Origin: Actinomycetes bacterium | GTDB lineage: Bacteria > Actinomycetota > Acidimicrobiia > IMCC26256 > PALSA-610 | Reading direction: 5' to 3' | Length of the DNA: 39,602 nt | NCBI GenBank assembly: GCA_025360585.1 | Contig: JANYBW010000054.1 | Span: forward strand, 89,847 to 129,448 | Part shown: piece by piece, positions 8,328-16,725 of the stretch | How the letters are laid out: each line of letters opens with the position of its first letter | Numbering within the stretch: the first letter of the stretch is position 1 | Notes under the pieces: generated by a model | What the model saw: only the letters and a program-made list of their open reading frames with translations | Databases searched by the model: none | Told to the model about the DNA's origin: nothing | Translations under genes and position numbers: made by a program

Positions 8328-8330
8328 GCT
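8325..8330 (+). promoter_or_regulatory. Candidate -10 box for a leaderless transcript of the 8338 gene
   Basis: TAAGCT (TANNNT) lies seven bases before the GTG start at 8338 and overlaps the preceding TAA stop. Its position fits transcription starting at the start codon. No clear -35 element. One of a set of similarly placed boxes in this window. Confidence 0.4.
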
Positions 8331-8337
8331 CATAGCC

Positions 8338-9414
8338 GTGGATATCACTGATCGTGCACAACCGTTTTTTGCCGCAACGATGGGCGCCGAGTATCTGTGG
8401 CTCCGCAAACGGCGTAAGGCGCGTGCAGCTCGCGGCGGCCCGGATGTCGTTGGTGGGGATTACGTACGCAACGATGCGCTCGCGAGCCTTGCAATGGGTA
8501 CTGCGAGTTTGTTTGCTCCGTTAATCGCGCGCAAAGTCTTGGCGCCGATTGCTCCGAAGGGCAAGTACCGAAACACGCTGTTGGGCACTGCGGTTGGGGC
8601 GGTCGCGCTGACCTCCGTTGCTGATTTTCTTGCCCGTCGGGGCGAGACTTCGAATGAAGCTGCCCGCCGAGTTGCGAAGGTCGCGGCGCCGGTCGCGGTG
8701 GCCACAACCGGTGTTGCCGTGACAACTGCGTGGTGGAGCGCACTCACGATGGAAAAGCTCTGGCAGCGGCGGTTCCTGCCCGATCTCGGTACTGGAGTCA
8801 TTCCTATGACTGCCGCGATGATCGGCTGGGACTTCATCTATTACTGGAATCATCGCTTTATGCACGAGAGCCGTTACATGTGGGCGATCCATGTGGTGCA
8901 CCATTCGAGTGAGCACTACAACCTTGCTACCGCGTTGCGGCAACCCGTTGCCGATGTACTCGGAACGTTCGTGCCCTACGGCGTGCTCTGTTTGTTTGGC
9001 GTGCGTCCAGACTTGATTGTCGCATCGCGGGGTTGGAACCTTCTGTATCAATACTGGATTCATACTGAAACCATTGATCGGATGGGGCCGGCTGAAGAAT
9101 GTTTAAATACACCGTCACATCACCGAGCTCATCATGGAGTGAACCCGCAGTACATCGACCGCAATCACGCGGGCATCTTCATTATTTGGGATCGCCTTTT
9201 CGGAACGTTCGAAAAGGAACGCGAAAAGGTTGTGTACGGATTGACGAAAAACATCAACACCTACACGCCGTCGCGCATTGCATCCCACGAACACCGCGAC
9301 ATACTCCGCGACGTATCGCAAGCGACTTCGTGGCGGGAGCGGTTGCAGTTCGTGCTGCGTGGTCCCGGTTGGGCCTATGAACAACACGCGCAACGAGCGC
9401 TTGTTCATGGATGA
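8338..9414 (+). CDS. Sterol desaturase / fatty acid hydroxylase superfamily membrane protein
   Basis: 358 residues. The di-iron histidine clusters of the superfamily are all visible: HRFMH (about 172-176), HVVHH (about 185-189) and HHRAHH (about 261-266). Alternating hydrophobic stretches place it in the membrane. Such enzymes hydroxylate, desaturate or cleave lipids or sterols with O2; the exact substrate cannot be read here. GTG 8338 is chosen because it is the last start before the conserved region and lies seven bases after TAAGCT. The gene follows the MFS gene after 10 bp and overlaps the next gene by eight bases. Confidence 0.88.
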   Translation: MDITDRAQPFFAATMGAEYLWLRKRRKARAARGGPDVVGGDYVRNDALASLAMGTASLFAPLIARKVLAPIAPKGKYRNTLLGTAVGAVALTSVADFLARRGETSNEAARRVAKVAAPVAVATTGVAVTTAWWSALTMEKLWQRRFLPDLGTGVIPMTAAMIGWDFIYYWNHRFMHESRYMWAIHVVHHSSEHYNLATALRQPVADVLGTFVPYGVLCLFGVRPDLIVASRGWNLLYQYWIHTETIDRMGPAEECLNTPSHHRAHHGVNPQYIDRNHAGIFIIWDRLFGTFEKEREKVVYGLTKNINTYTPSRIASHEHRDILRDVSQATSWRERLQFVLRGPGWAYEQHAQRALVHG

Positions 9415-10183
9415 TTGGTTGACGCAACCGGAGTGTTCGGTCACGTTTGGTTGGGGCCACGAAGGCTTGTTGACGCTTGGCCCGACCTGTGACGTTGTCG
9501 TTATCGTTGATGTGCTTCGGTTCACCTCGTGTGTTTCGGTTGCATGTGCACGCGGCGCCGCGATTTTGCCGTTTGAATGGAACGACGAACGTGTGGGCGC
9601 ATACGCCGCCGAACGCGGGGCGCTCGTTGCGGGGATGCGCGAAGACACCCACCAACCATGGTCGTTGTCGCCCACGGATCTCCTACAGATCCCGGCGGGC
9701 ACGCGTTTGGTGTTGCCATCACCGAATGGATCAGCGTTGTCGTTTCGCGGCGCGGAGCTGGGCGCGGATGTTGTGGCAGGAAGTTTGCGCAACGCCCGCG
9801 CGGTGGGCGCGTGGTTGGCGGCGCGGATCGAAGAGGGTGAACGTGTCGCGGTGATTGCTTCGGGCGAGCGTTATTCGGCCGAACGCTTTCAATCCGCGAC
9901 TGATTCGCTGCGGCCCGCGGTCGAAGACTTGTACGGTGCCGGTGCTGTCATCGATCGCATCGTGCAGGCGCGCGCTGCGGAGCCGAAGCTTTCACCGGAA
10001 GCATGGTCGGCGTGTGCCGCATTTCGCGATGCTGAACCGACAATGCACGACCGGCTGATAGACGCGGCGTCGGGTCGGGAACTGCTCGAGCGTGGTTGGC
10101 GCGACGACGTCGAGACGTGCGCCTTGCTCGATGCGGACGATTGTGTTCCCCAACTCAGTAACCGAACGTATGTGCGCCTGTGA
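9407..10183 (+). CDS. ComB-family 2-phosphosulfolactate phosphatase-like protein
   Basis: 258 residues, near the family length. VVVIVDVLRFTSCVSVACARGAAILPF fits the ComB opening, in which an aspartate and an arginine line the active site; RLVLPSPNGSALSF matches the 'l.SpNGs.l' motif, and GSLRNARAVGAWL and IASGER follow in family order. In methanogens ComB dephosphorylates 2-phosphosulfolactate for coenzyme M; actinobacteria have no coenzyme M pathway, so this homologue probably dephosphorylates another sulfonate or phosphate ester. ATG 9407 lies within the stop region of the preceding gene (ATGGATGA overlap), which suggests translational coupling; ATG 9377 in the same frame is an alternative. 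Family secure, reaction not. Confidence 0.85.
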   Translation: MDDWLTQPECSVTFGWGHEGLLTLGPTCDVVVIVDVLRFTSCVSVACARGAAILPFEWNDERVGAYAAERGALVAGMREDTHQPWSLSPTDLLQIPAGTRLVLPSPNGSALSFRGAELGADVVAGSLRNARAVGAWLAARIEEGERVAVIASGERYSAERFQSATDSLRPAVEDLYGAGAVIDRIVQARAAEPKLSPEAWSACAAFRDAEPTMHDRLIDAASGRELLERGWRDDVETCALLDADDCVPQLSNRTYVRL

Positions 10184-10214
10184 GTCTTAAGGTGCTGCTA
10201 CGGTCAGTATCCCC

Positions 10215-13200
10215 ATGATTTCGCCTGAATCCGACCTCTACGCCGATCTCAACCCCGCCCAGCTCGAGGCCGTCACGATCAAACCGTCGCCGGTTCTTGT
10301 CGTGGCCGGTGCCGGATCGGGCAAGACCCGCGTCCTTACTCGCCGCCTCGGCCATCTCATTCTGCAAGAAAAGGTTTCGCCGTTTCAGGTGTTGGCGATC
10401 ACCTTCACGAACAAGGCCGCGGCCGAGATGCGCGCCCGCGTTGGCGACCTCATTGGGCCCGTCGCGCAACGCATGTGGGTCAGCACATTTCACTCGTCGT
10501 GTTCGAGGATTTTGCGCCGCGAAAGCAGCCTGCTCGGCTATCGCAGTTCCTTCACGATCTACGACCAAAGCGACGCGATTCGGTTAGTCGATTGGGTGCG
10601 GCGCGATCTCGACCTCGATCCGAAACGGTTCACGGCGCGCGCGCTCCACAACAAGATTTCGTCGCTCAAAAACGAGCTGATTCTCCCCGAACAGTTCGCG
10701 GAAATGGCCTTCGGCCCGCAAGAGACGCGTATCGCGAAGGTCTATGCGGAATACCAAAAGCGTCTGCAAGAAGCCAGTGCGCTCGACTTCGACGACATGC
10801 TTGTGCTTGCCGTGCGACTCTTTCGCGAGCACCCTGCAGCGCTGGAGCGTTGGCGGAGCCATTTCAGCCATGTGCTCGTTGATGAGTTCCAAGACACCAA
10901 CATCGCGCAGTGGGAACTCGTGCGCATGCTCACCGAAGAACACCGAAGCGTGATGGCGGTGGGAGACCACGACCAATGTGTTGTCGCGGGAACCGAAGTC
11001 CGAATGGGCGATGGCTCAAACAAAGCCGTCGAATCAATCGAGGTCGGCGACCAAGTCTTGTCGTGTTATGGCAGCGGCGATTTTCGAGCTTCTACCGTTA
11101 CTCGAACGCATTGTTCGATCGCCGACGAGACAATCGTTGTGCGACTAGCAAGCGGCAAGACGATTGAAGCGACTCCCGACCACGTGCATTTCGCCGGGTA
11201 TCTCCTCGGCCGCACCCCACAACTCCACATGACGTACGAAACCGACGCGGAAGCACGATTCGCGGAGGCGCTGGTTTCGGCGAAATACGGGCTGCCAACG
11301 TTGCCGTTTGTTGCTCGGAAACTCGCGGGAGGGGAGCGTGGTGCAGGCCTCGTCGGCGATCAAAAACTCATCAATCGACACTTTTTCGAACTCGATGCTG
11401 AGAAATCGGGATCGCAGCTCTTGCATGATCAAGGTCTCGATTTCGCCGCACCGCATTTCGCGCCCGGCACCACAACAACTTCGCGGAAAATGCTGCGCCG
11501 CCTCTCCGTGGTGTTGTGTGGAGACCGGCGTGGCCTTAGCCCAATGCACCGAATTAGTTTTTTTGGACACGACGACGATGACGAAGGCAAGCAAGCCTTG
11601 TTGGCCTTGGGGTTATCCGTGCGCCCGGCCCGCAAAGGTTCTGATGGCTGGCGATTCGAGACATGCAGCGCGGATATGGCCAAGATCGCAGAAATCGTGC
11701 GGTCAATCCAGTCCGTGCTGGACGTGCAGGTGCGGTTCGTAGCCCGCCTGGCCGCCAACGCAAACGGTGAATCGCTCGGCAACACGCTTCCGTTCATGCC
11801 TGCGGGTTCGGTGCGTCCTGGCATGGTGATGGTGGATTCCGATGGTCAATTCGATGTTGTTGAATCGGTGGAGCGACGGGACGAGCCGCAGCGAGTTTTT
11901 GATATCGATGTTGACCAGACGCACAACTTTGTAGCGAACGGGATCGTGACGCACAATTCAATTTATAAATTCCGCGGGGCTGATTTTCGCAATATCGCGC
12001 GGTTTGAAGAGGCGTTTCCCGACACGACGGTCATCGTCCTTGATCAGAATTACCGCAGCACGCAAACCATTTTGACCGCGGCGAATGCCGTGATCGCGAA
12101 CAACCCATCGCACCGGCCCAAGCAGTTGTGGTCTGAGCTCGGCAGCGGAGCACCGATCGTTCGCTACCAGGCTGAAGACGAACACGATGAAGCTTCGTTC
12201 GTACTCGGTGAAATTCGTAAGCACGTCGACGGTGGCGATTTTCGTTTCGGCGATGTTGCGGTTTTTTACCGAACGAACGCGCAAAGCCGCGTCATGGAAG
12301 AACAACTTGTGCGCGGCGGAGTTCCCTATCGCGTCTTCGGCGGCACCAAGTTCTACGACCGCAAAGAAATCAAAGATGCGCTCGCATATTTGCGCGCGCT
12401 CGTGAACCCCGACGATGAGGTCAGCTGGAAACGAATCGTCAATGTTCCCAAACGGGGGGTCGGCGAGACCTCGATGGCGAAGGTCGATAGCTACGCCAAA
12501 GGCGCGGAGATTGTTTTTCGCGATGCCCTCGGCCATGCCGCCGACGCTGGCGTGAGCGGCAAAGCGCTTAGCGGTATCAAAGACCTGTTGGAGTTGATGC
12601 ACGATATCGAAATCGACGCGGCCGATTTTGGTGTCGGTGAAGTCCTCGAAGCAGTATTGCAACGAACGGGTTACGTGAGCGAGCTAGAAAGCGAGCGCTC
12701 GATCGAAGCGCAAGGCCGCATCGAAAACTTGCAGGAACTCGTTGGCGTCGCTCGGGAGTTCGACGAGCAAGTTGATCGCGGTGATCTCGACGGTATGGCG
12801 GCCATCGGTGGCGCGGGCCTCGGCGAGCCGGGTGGTGGCGCGAACGCGGGTGAATTGAAACCGCTTGTGGGCATTGAACGGCTCCAAGCGTTCCTTGAAG
12901 GCGTCTCGTTAGTAACCGACATGGACTCGAACGATCCTGAACAGAGCACCGTCACGCTGATGACGTTGCATTCAGCAAAAGGCCTTGAATTTCCTATCGT
13001 TTTTCTGCTCGGTATGGAAGACGGCGTGTTCCCGCACTTCCGCAGTCTCGGTGATCCTGAAGAACTCGAAGAGGAACGTCGGCTCTGCTACGTCGGCATC
13101 ACTCGAGCAGAACAGCATTTGTACCTTTGTCATGCGTGGAGTCGCATGCTCTTTGGTGCGACCGATTATCACCCGCCCTCGCGCTTCTTGGAAGAAATTC

Positions 13201-13529
13201 CCGCCGAATTGGTGCAAGAAATCGGTGCAAAACGAAAACGCGGTGGGGGCATTGGCGCGCATCGCGAATCGTTGGTGGCGACCGCAGTTCGGCGGGGCGA
13301 AACGTTTGGTGGCGGCGGGATTGCGAGCCGTCCGGTTGCGACGCCGGTGCCAACCGGGGCGGATCAAGCGGGCTTTTCTGTTGGCGACGACGTTGTGCAC
13401 AACACCTACGGCGATGGCGTGATCCAAAGCATCCGCGGCCACGGCGATAAAGCCGAAGCCGATGTGCACTTCAAAGGCATTGGCCAAAAAACCCTGCTCC
13501 TCGCCTGGGCTCCCCTCAAAAAAGGGTAG
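10215..13529 (+). CDS. pcrA: ATP-dependent DNA helicase PcrA/UvrD with an intein
   Basis: 1104 residues including a 327-residue intein; the spliced protein would be 777 residues, normal for PcrA/UvrD. This superfamily 1A 3'-5' helicase acts in nucleotide excision repair and replication restart. Motifs seen: Q-motif LNPAQLEAV, Walker A AGAGSGKT (31-38), motif Ia ITFTNKAAAEMRARV, Walker B VDEFQDTN (about 222-229), motif III split by the intein (GDHDQ / SIYKFRGADF), motif IV VLDQNYRST, motif V VTLMTLHSAKGLEFPIVFLLGMEDGVFPH and motif VI EEERRLCYVGITRAEQHLYL. The C-terminus VGDDVVHNTYGDGVIQSIRG resembles the RNA-polymerase-binding Tudor-like tail of PcrA. ATG 10215 starts just before conserved sequence. 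Activity should require splicing, since the intein interrupts motif III. Confidence 0.96.
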   Translation: MISPESDLYADLNPAQLEAVTIKPSPVLVVAGAGSGKTRVLTRRLGHLILQEKVSPFQVLAITFTNKAAAEMRARVGDLIGPVAQRMWVSTFHSSCSRILRRESSLLGYRSSFTIYDQSDAIRLVDWVRRDLDLDPKRFTARALHNKISSLKNELILPEQFAEMAFGPQETRIAKVYAEYQKRLQEASALDFDDMLVLAVRLFREHPAALERWRSHFSHVLVDEFQDTNIAQWELVRMLTEEHRSVMAVGDHDQCVVAGTEVRMGDGSNKAVESIEVGDQVLSCYGSGDFRASTVTRTHCSIADETIVVRLASGKTIEATPDHVHFAGYLLGRTPQLHMTYETDAEARFAEALVSAKYGLPTLPFVARKLAGGERGAGLVGDQKLINRHFFELDAEKSGSQLLHDQGLDFAAPHFAPGTTTTSRKMLRRLSVVLCGDRRGLSPMHRISFFGHDDDDEGKQALLALGLSVRPARKGSDGWRFETCSADMAKIAEIVRSIQSVLDVQVRFVARLAANANGESLGNTLPFMPAGSVRPGMVMVDSDGQFDVVESVERRDEPQRVFDIDVDQTHNFVANGIVTHNSIYKFRGADFRNIARFEEAFPDTTVIVLDQNYRSTQTILTAANAVIANNPSHRPKQLWSELGSGAPIVRYQAEDEHDEASFVLGEIRKHVDGGDFRFGDVAVFYRTNAQSRVMEEQLVRGGVPYRVFGGTKFYDRKEIKDALAYLRALVNPDDEVSWKRIVNVPKRGVGETSMAKVDSYAKGAEIVFRDALGHAADAGVSGKALSGIKDLLELMHDIEIDAADFGVGEVLEAVLQRTGYVSELESERSIEAQGRIENLQELVGVAREFDEQVDRGDLDGMAAIGGAGLGEPGGGANAGELKPLVGIERLQAFLEGVSLVTDMDSNDPEQSTVTLMTLHSAKGLEFPIVFLLGMEDGVFPHFRSLGDPEELEEERRLCYVGITRAEQHLYLCHAWSRMLFGATDYHPPSRFLEEIPAELVQEIGAKRKRGGGIGAHRESLVATAVRRGETFGGGGIASRPVATPVPTGADQAGFSVGDDVVHNTYGDGVIQSIRGHGDKAEADVHFKGIGQKTLLLAWAPLKKG
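10977..11957 (+). mobile_element. Intein inserted in helicase motif III of PcrA
   Basis: Residues 255-581 of the precursor. The N-terminal block starts with cysteine (CVVAGTEVRMGDGSNKAVES), followed by IEVGDQVLSC. The block-B T-x-x-H is in IEATPDHVHF, and the C-terminal blocks read RVFDIDVDQTHNFVANG and IVTHN, followed by serine as the +1 extein residue. All catalytic residues for splicing (Cys1, block-B Thr/His, penultimate His, terminal Asn, Ser+1) are present, so it looks active. The middle of about 190 residues is longer than a mini-intein needs, but I see no clear LAGLIDADG or HNH motif, so any homing endonuclease may be degenerate. The reading frame is intact throughout. Confidence 0.95.
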
Positions 13530-13549
13530 TGAAAGGAAAGCGCAAAATA

Positions 13550-14050
13550 TCAGCCGAAGTCGATTTCGAATTCACCTTTTTGGGGGCCGGTCGTGATTTC
13601 GCGCGTTGGCCAGTATTCGATCTTTGACCATGCAACATCGACCTTGTCGCACCGAAACGCTTTGTGGGGCTCATACCAATCGAGTGCGCAACTCGCGCCC
13701 GCGATATGGGCCTTGGCCGCTCGTAGTTTGCCATCGCGCAGCAACACGTAATATTCGCAGCGACCGCCGAGGGTGCCGTTCGTCGGGGAGCTCTTGGCAT
13801 CGTCGAGTAACCCCGATACGAAACCGACCTGTCGTTTTCCTCCGCACGCCGCTCCACTCGAATCGCCACGGTGCAGCGAAAACACCAAACCGCCAAGAAT
13901 CAACAGTCCGACTGCGAGCACGATCGCGACGGCACCTACGATCGTTTTGAGCTCGTTGGGTTTCTGATCCGGTTGGCCAACTTTCGCAGGATCCACGGGC
14001 GCGCCAGCGCTTCGCTGACTTACGGCTGATATGTCGGGAGTTTCGGGCAT
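13550..14050 (-). CDS. Single-pass membrane protein, unknown function
   Basis: 166 residues. About 35 hydrophilic N-terminal residues are followed by one strong membrane helix (TIVGAVAIVLAVGLLILGGL) and then a domain of about 105 residues with four cysteines, which could form two disulfides if it lies outside the membrane. I recognise no family. It contains FVSGLLDDAKSSPTNGTLGGRCEYYVLLRDGKLRAAK and ends EFEIDFG. It sits between pcrA (convergent, 20 bp away) and sucC (divergent), where mycobacteria carry a different minus-strand gene, so position gives no functional clue. ATG 14050 is the only sensible start. Clearly coding by frame length and composition. Confidence 0.7.
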   Translation of the reverse strand: MPETPDISAVSQRSAGAPVDPAKVGQPDQKPNELKTIVGAVAIVLAVGLLILGGLVFSLHRGDSSGAACGGKRQVGFVSGLLDDAKSSPTNGTLGGRCEYYVLLRDGKLRAAKAHIAGASCALDWYEPHKAFRCDKVDVAWSKIEYWPTREITTGPQKGEFEIDFG

Positions 14051-14168
14051 TCTTGCACTCGCTTGGTGTGGCCTGGCAGCGCCGTTCTAGGGTTGCGCCG
14101 CTCCATAGCGACGGTACAACCCCCGCCGCGCAGAATTCGCCTTCGACAGCCCACGGGATGAGGATGTA

Positions 14169-15308
14169 GTGGATCTTTTTGAGTATCAGGGCAAGCAGAT
14201 GTTTGCTCAATACGGCATTTCGGTTTCGGCCGGTGAAGCCGTCACGACGGTCGAGGATGCCCTCGCCGCGGCAGAGCGCGTCGGCTACCCAGTGGTCGTC
14301 AAAGCGCAGGTGCTCGTCGGCGGCCGCGGCAAAGCTGGTGGCGTGAAACTCGCGAGTAACGTCGACGAATGTCGCGAGCACGCGACGAACATTTTGGGCC
14401 TCGATATCAAGGGCCACATCGTCAAGATCTTGTGGATTGAGCACGCGTCCGATATCTCCGAGGAGTATTACGCAAGCTTCACGCTCGACCGTTCGGCGAA
14501 AAAGTATTTCGGCATGCTGAGCGCGCAAGGCGGCGTCGAGATCGAAACCGTCGCCGACGAAAACCCTGATGCGATCGCCAAGATTCATATCGATCCCGTC
14601 GATGGGCTCACCGAATCGGTATGTCGCAAGTGGGTACTGGCCGCCAAACTCAACCCGATGGTCACCGATCAAGCAGTCACGCTGTTGTTGAAGCTCTATG
14701 ACGCGTACGTGCAAGGCGACGCGGACTTGGCTGAAATCAATCCGCTGATTGTTACCCCCGACAACATCGTGCATGCGCTCGACGCCAAGGTCAGCCTCGA
14801 CGTGAACGCGCAGTTCCGTCACGAATGGGCCGAATTCGAAGCGATGCAAATCCGCGATTCTCGCGAACAAGCTGCGCACGAAGCCGATCTGCAGTACGTC
14901 GGTCTTGAAGGTTCGGTTGGCATTATCGCGAACGGCGCGGGGCTCGCGATGAGCACGCTCGATGTGGTGAATCAAGCGGGCGGAACTGCGGCCAACTTCC
15001 TGGATGTCGGCGGCGGCGCGGATGCCAAAAAGTTCGTCAACGCCTTGACGATCATCGATAACGACCCGCGGGTCAAGTCGATTTTCATCAATATTTTCGG
15101 TGGTATTACGCGTGGTGAAGAAGTCGCGAACGGAATCATCGGTGCGCTCGACGCGATCGACATCAAGAGCCCAATCGTGATTCGCCTCGACGGCACCAAT
15201 GCCGACGAAGGCCGCGCGATCCTCGAACCGCATCTCGGCGAGAAGCTGCAGATGGCCCCGACCATGCTCGAAGCGGCGCGCAAAGCCGTCGAGCTCGCAT
15301 CCCGCTGA
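14169..15308 (+). CDS. sucC: Succinyl-CoA ligase (ADP-forming), beta subunit
   Basis: 379 residues. With SucD it interconverts succinyl-CoA and succinate with ADP or GDP phosphorylation in the TCA cycle. The ATP-grasp domain starts MDLFEYQGKQMFAQYGI and holds VVKAQVLVGGRGKAGGVKLA. The conserved ligand loop QADLAEINPL appears as ADLAEINPLIVT, and the C-terminal CoA-ligase domain has NGAGLAMSTLDVV, FLDVGGGADAKK and IFINIFGGITRGEEVANGI. The start is GTG 14169, preceded by a GAGGA ribosome site. sucD follows 10 bases downstream, so the two are cotranscribed. The gene is divergent from the small membrane-protein gene ending at 14050. Confidence 0.97.
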   Translation: MDLFEYQGKQMFAQYGISVSAGEAVTTVEDALAAAERVGYPVVVKAQVLVGGRGKAGGVKLASNVDECREHATNILGLDIKGHIVKILWIEHASDISEEYYASFTLDRSAKKYFGMLSAQGGVEIETVADENPDAIAKIHIDPVDGLTESVCRKWVLAAKLNPMVTDQAVTLLLKLYDAYVQGDADLAEINPLIVTPDNIVHALDAKVSLDVNAQFRHEWAEFEAMQIRDSREQAAHEADLQYVGLEGSVGIIANGAGLAMSTLDVVNQAGGTAANFLDVGGGADAKKFVNALTIIDNDPRVKSIFINIFGGITRGEEVANGIIGALDAIDIKSPIVIRLDGTNADEGRAILEPHLGEKLQMAPTMLEAARKAVELASR

Positions 15309-15318
15309 GGTACTGATC

Positions 15319-16218
15319 ATGTCGATTTTTGTTGACGAAAACACCAAGGTCATCTACCAAGGCGTGACCGGTTCGCAAGGTAAGTACTACGCGACTTTGA
15401 ACCGTGCCTACGGCACACAAGTCGTCGGCGGTACGAACCCAAAGAAGGCCGGCACCGATGTCGACGGCATTCCTGTATTTGCGAATGTTGCCGAAGCAGT
15501 TGCCGCAACTGGCGCGACCGCGAGCTGCATCTTCATTCCTGCGGCGGGAGTTAAGAGCGCGGTGATGGAAGCAGCCGAGGGCGGAATTGAGTTCATCGTG
15601 TGCATTACCGAAGGGGTGCCCGCGCACGACGAAGCTTGGTTTTTCAACAAACTCAAGCGCGATTTCCCCAACGTCCGGCTGCTCGGCCCGAACTGCCCCG
15701 GCATCATCAGCCCCGGCAAATGCAACATCGGGATCACCGCGGGCCACATCGCAAAAGAAGCTGTACACGGTGCCAAGAATGTCGGCATCGTGAGCCGCTC
15801 CGGCACGCTCACGTACCAAGCGCTCTACGAACTGCAAGCGCAGGGCATTGGGGTCACGACGTGCGTGGGCATCGGTGGAGATCCTGTCCCCGGCACCAGC
15901 TTCATCGACTGCCTCGCAGCATTCCAAGCTGATGATGAAACCCACGCGATCATGATGATCGGCGAAATCGGTGGCTCGGCCGAAGAAGAAGCCGCCGAGT
16001 TCATCAAAGCCAACGTCACCAAGCCAATGTCGGCGTACATCGCAGGCCAGACCGCGCCCGTCGGTAAGAAGATGGGCCACGCCGGCGCGATCGTCAGCGG
16101 CGGCAAAGGCACGGCAGCGGCGAAAATGGAAGCCTTGTCGGGTGCCGGCGTCAAGGTCGGGGCGAACCCCACCGAAGCCGGCGGGTTGATGGTTGAGATC
16201 ATCAAGGCCCTCGGCTAA
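15319..16218 (+). CDS. sucD: Succinyl-CoA ligase (ADP-forming), alpha subunit
   Basis: 299 residues, full length. The CoA-binding Rossmann domain starts MSIFVDENTKVIYQGVTGSQ and continues with GTNPKKAGT. The phosphohistidine loop is KKMGHAGAIVSGGKGTA, with the active-site histidine in GHAGAI. PNCPGIISPG and SRSGTLTYQ are the other signatures. Here it carries the phosphoryl group from succinyl phosphate to nucleotide together with SucC. ATG 15319 follows a GAGG site within the end of sucC; the longer upstream frame overlaps sucC and is rejected. A rho-independent terminator follows at 16252. Confidence 0.97.
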   Translation: MSIFVDENTKVIYQGVTGSQGKYYATLNRAYGTQVVGGTNPKKAGTDVDGIPVFANVAEAVAATGATASCIFIPAAGVKSAVMEAAEGGIEFIVCITEGVPAHDEAWFFNKLKRDFPNVRLLGPNCPGIISPGKCNIGITAGHIAKEAVHGAKNVGIVSRSGTLTYQALYELQAQGIGVTTCVGIGGDPVPGTSFIDCLAAFQADDETHAIMMIGEIGGSAEEEAAEFIKANVTKPMSAYIAGQTAPVGKKMGHAGAIVSGGKGTAAAKMEALSGAGVKVGANPTEAGGLMVEIIKALG

Positions 16219-16251
16219 GCCCGCGGCTAAGCCGAACCAATATGCGAAACA

Positions 16252-16276
16252 GGGGCGCCCAAACGGGCGCCCCTTT
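16252..16276. terminator. Rho-independent terminator after sucD
   Basis: Nine-base perfect stem GGGGCGCCC / GGGCGCCCC around an AAAC loop, followed by TTTG on the plus strand. It lies about 34 bp after the sucD stop and before the convergent FKBP gene ending at 16300. The flanking bases allow it to work in both directions, though the T-tract is short. Confidence 0.85.
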
Positions 16277-16299
16277 GAATTTCGCGGTGCGTTGCGCGT

Positions 16300-16683
16300 T
16301 CAGCGCGTGGCGATGAGATCGATCACGAAGACCAACGTCTCGTTCGACTTAATTCCTGATCCAGGCGGTGGGTTCTTGCCGTAGGCCTGATCTCCAGGGA
16401 TCACAAGTGTGCGGCGACCGCCGACTTTCATCCCAACGAGCCCGTCCCGCCAACCGGCGATGACCTGGTTGAGCCCGAAGCTGATTTCTTCACGACGGTC
16501 CCAGGAAGCGTCGAACTGTTTGGCCGATTGCTGGCCGACGCCGACGTAGTGCACGGTCACATGACCACCGGCGGCAACGGTGTCGCCAGTGCCTTCGATG
16601 TCGTCAACGATCAGCATTTCGGTCACGGGCTCCGCGGGAACGGTGATGACCGGCTTGCCGCGCGCTTCAATTTCTTCCAGCAT
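16300..16683 (-). CDS. FKBP-type peptidyl-prolyl isomerase, single domain, no signal peptide
   Basis: 127 residues. The FKBP fold is clear: VTVHYVGVGQQSAKQFDASWDR, FGLNQVIAGWRDGLVGMKVGGRRTLVIPG, AYG and NETLVFVIDLIA. It has no signal sequence, so it should be cytosolic unless made as a C-terminal continuation of the upstream protein. Its N-terminus (EEIEARGKPVITVPAEP) matches the inter-domain linker of the two-domain protein encoded just upstream (LEAINKRGKPTVKVPDTA), so it looks like a third copy of the same repeat. It is in the same frame as that gene, with only the TAA at 16726-16728 and 14 open codons between. ATG 16683 is the only start near the domain edge. Confidence 0.9.
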   Translation of the reverse strand: MLEEIEARGKPVITVPAEPVTEMLIVDDIEGTGDTVAAGGHVTVHYVGVGQQSAKQFDASWDRREEISFGLNQVIAGWRDGLVGMKVGGRRTLVIPGDQAYGKNPPPGSGIKSNETLVFVIDLIATR

Positions 16684-16725
16684 GGATTGCTCTTTTCGAC
16701 GTGAGGGGTTAGGAATTCGGAGTTC

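Noticed and set aside
13671-15353. Long antisense open frame over sucC and the small membrane-protein gene
   Set aside because: Explained as the shadow of two well-supported genes; no domain seen.
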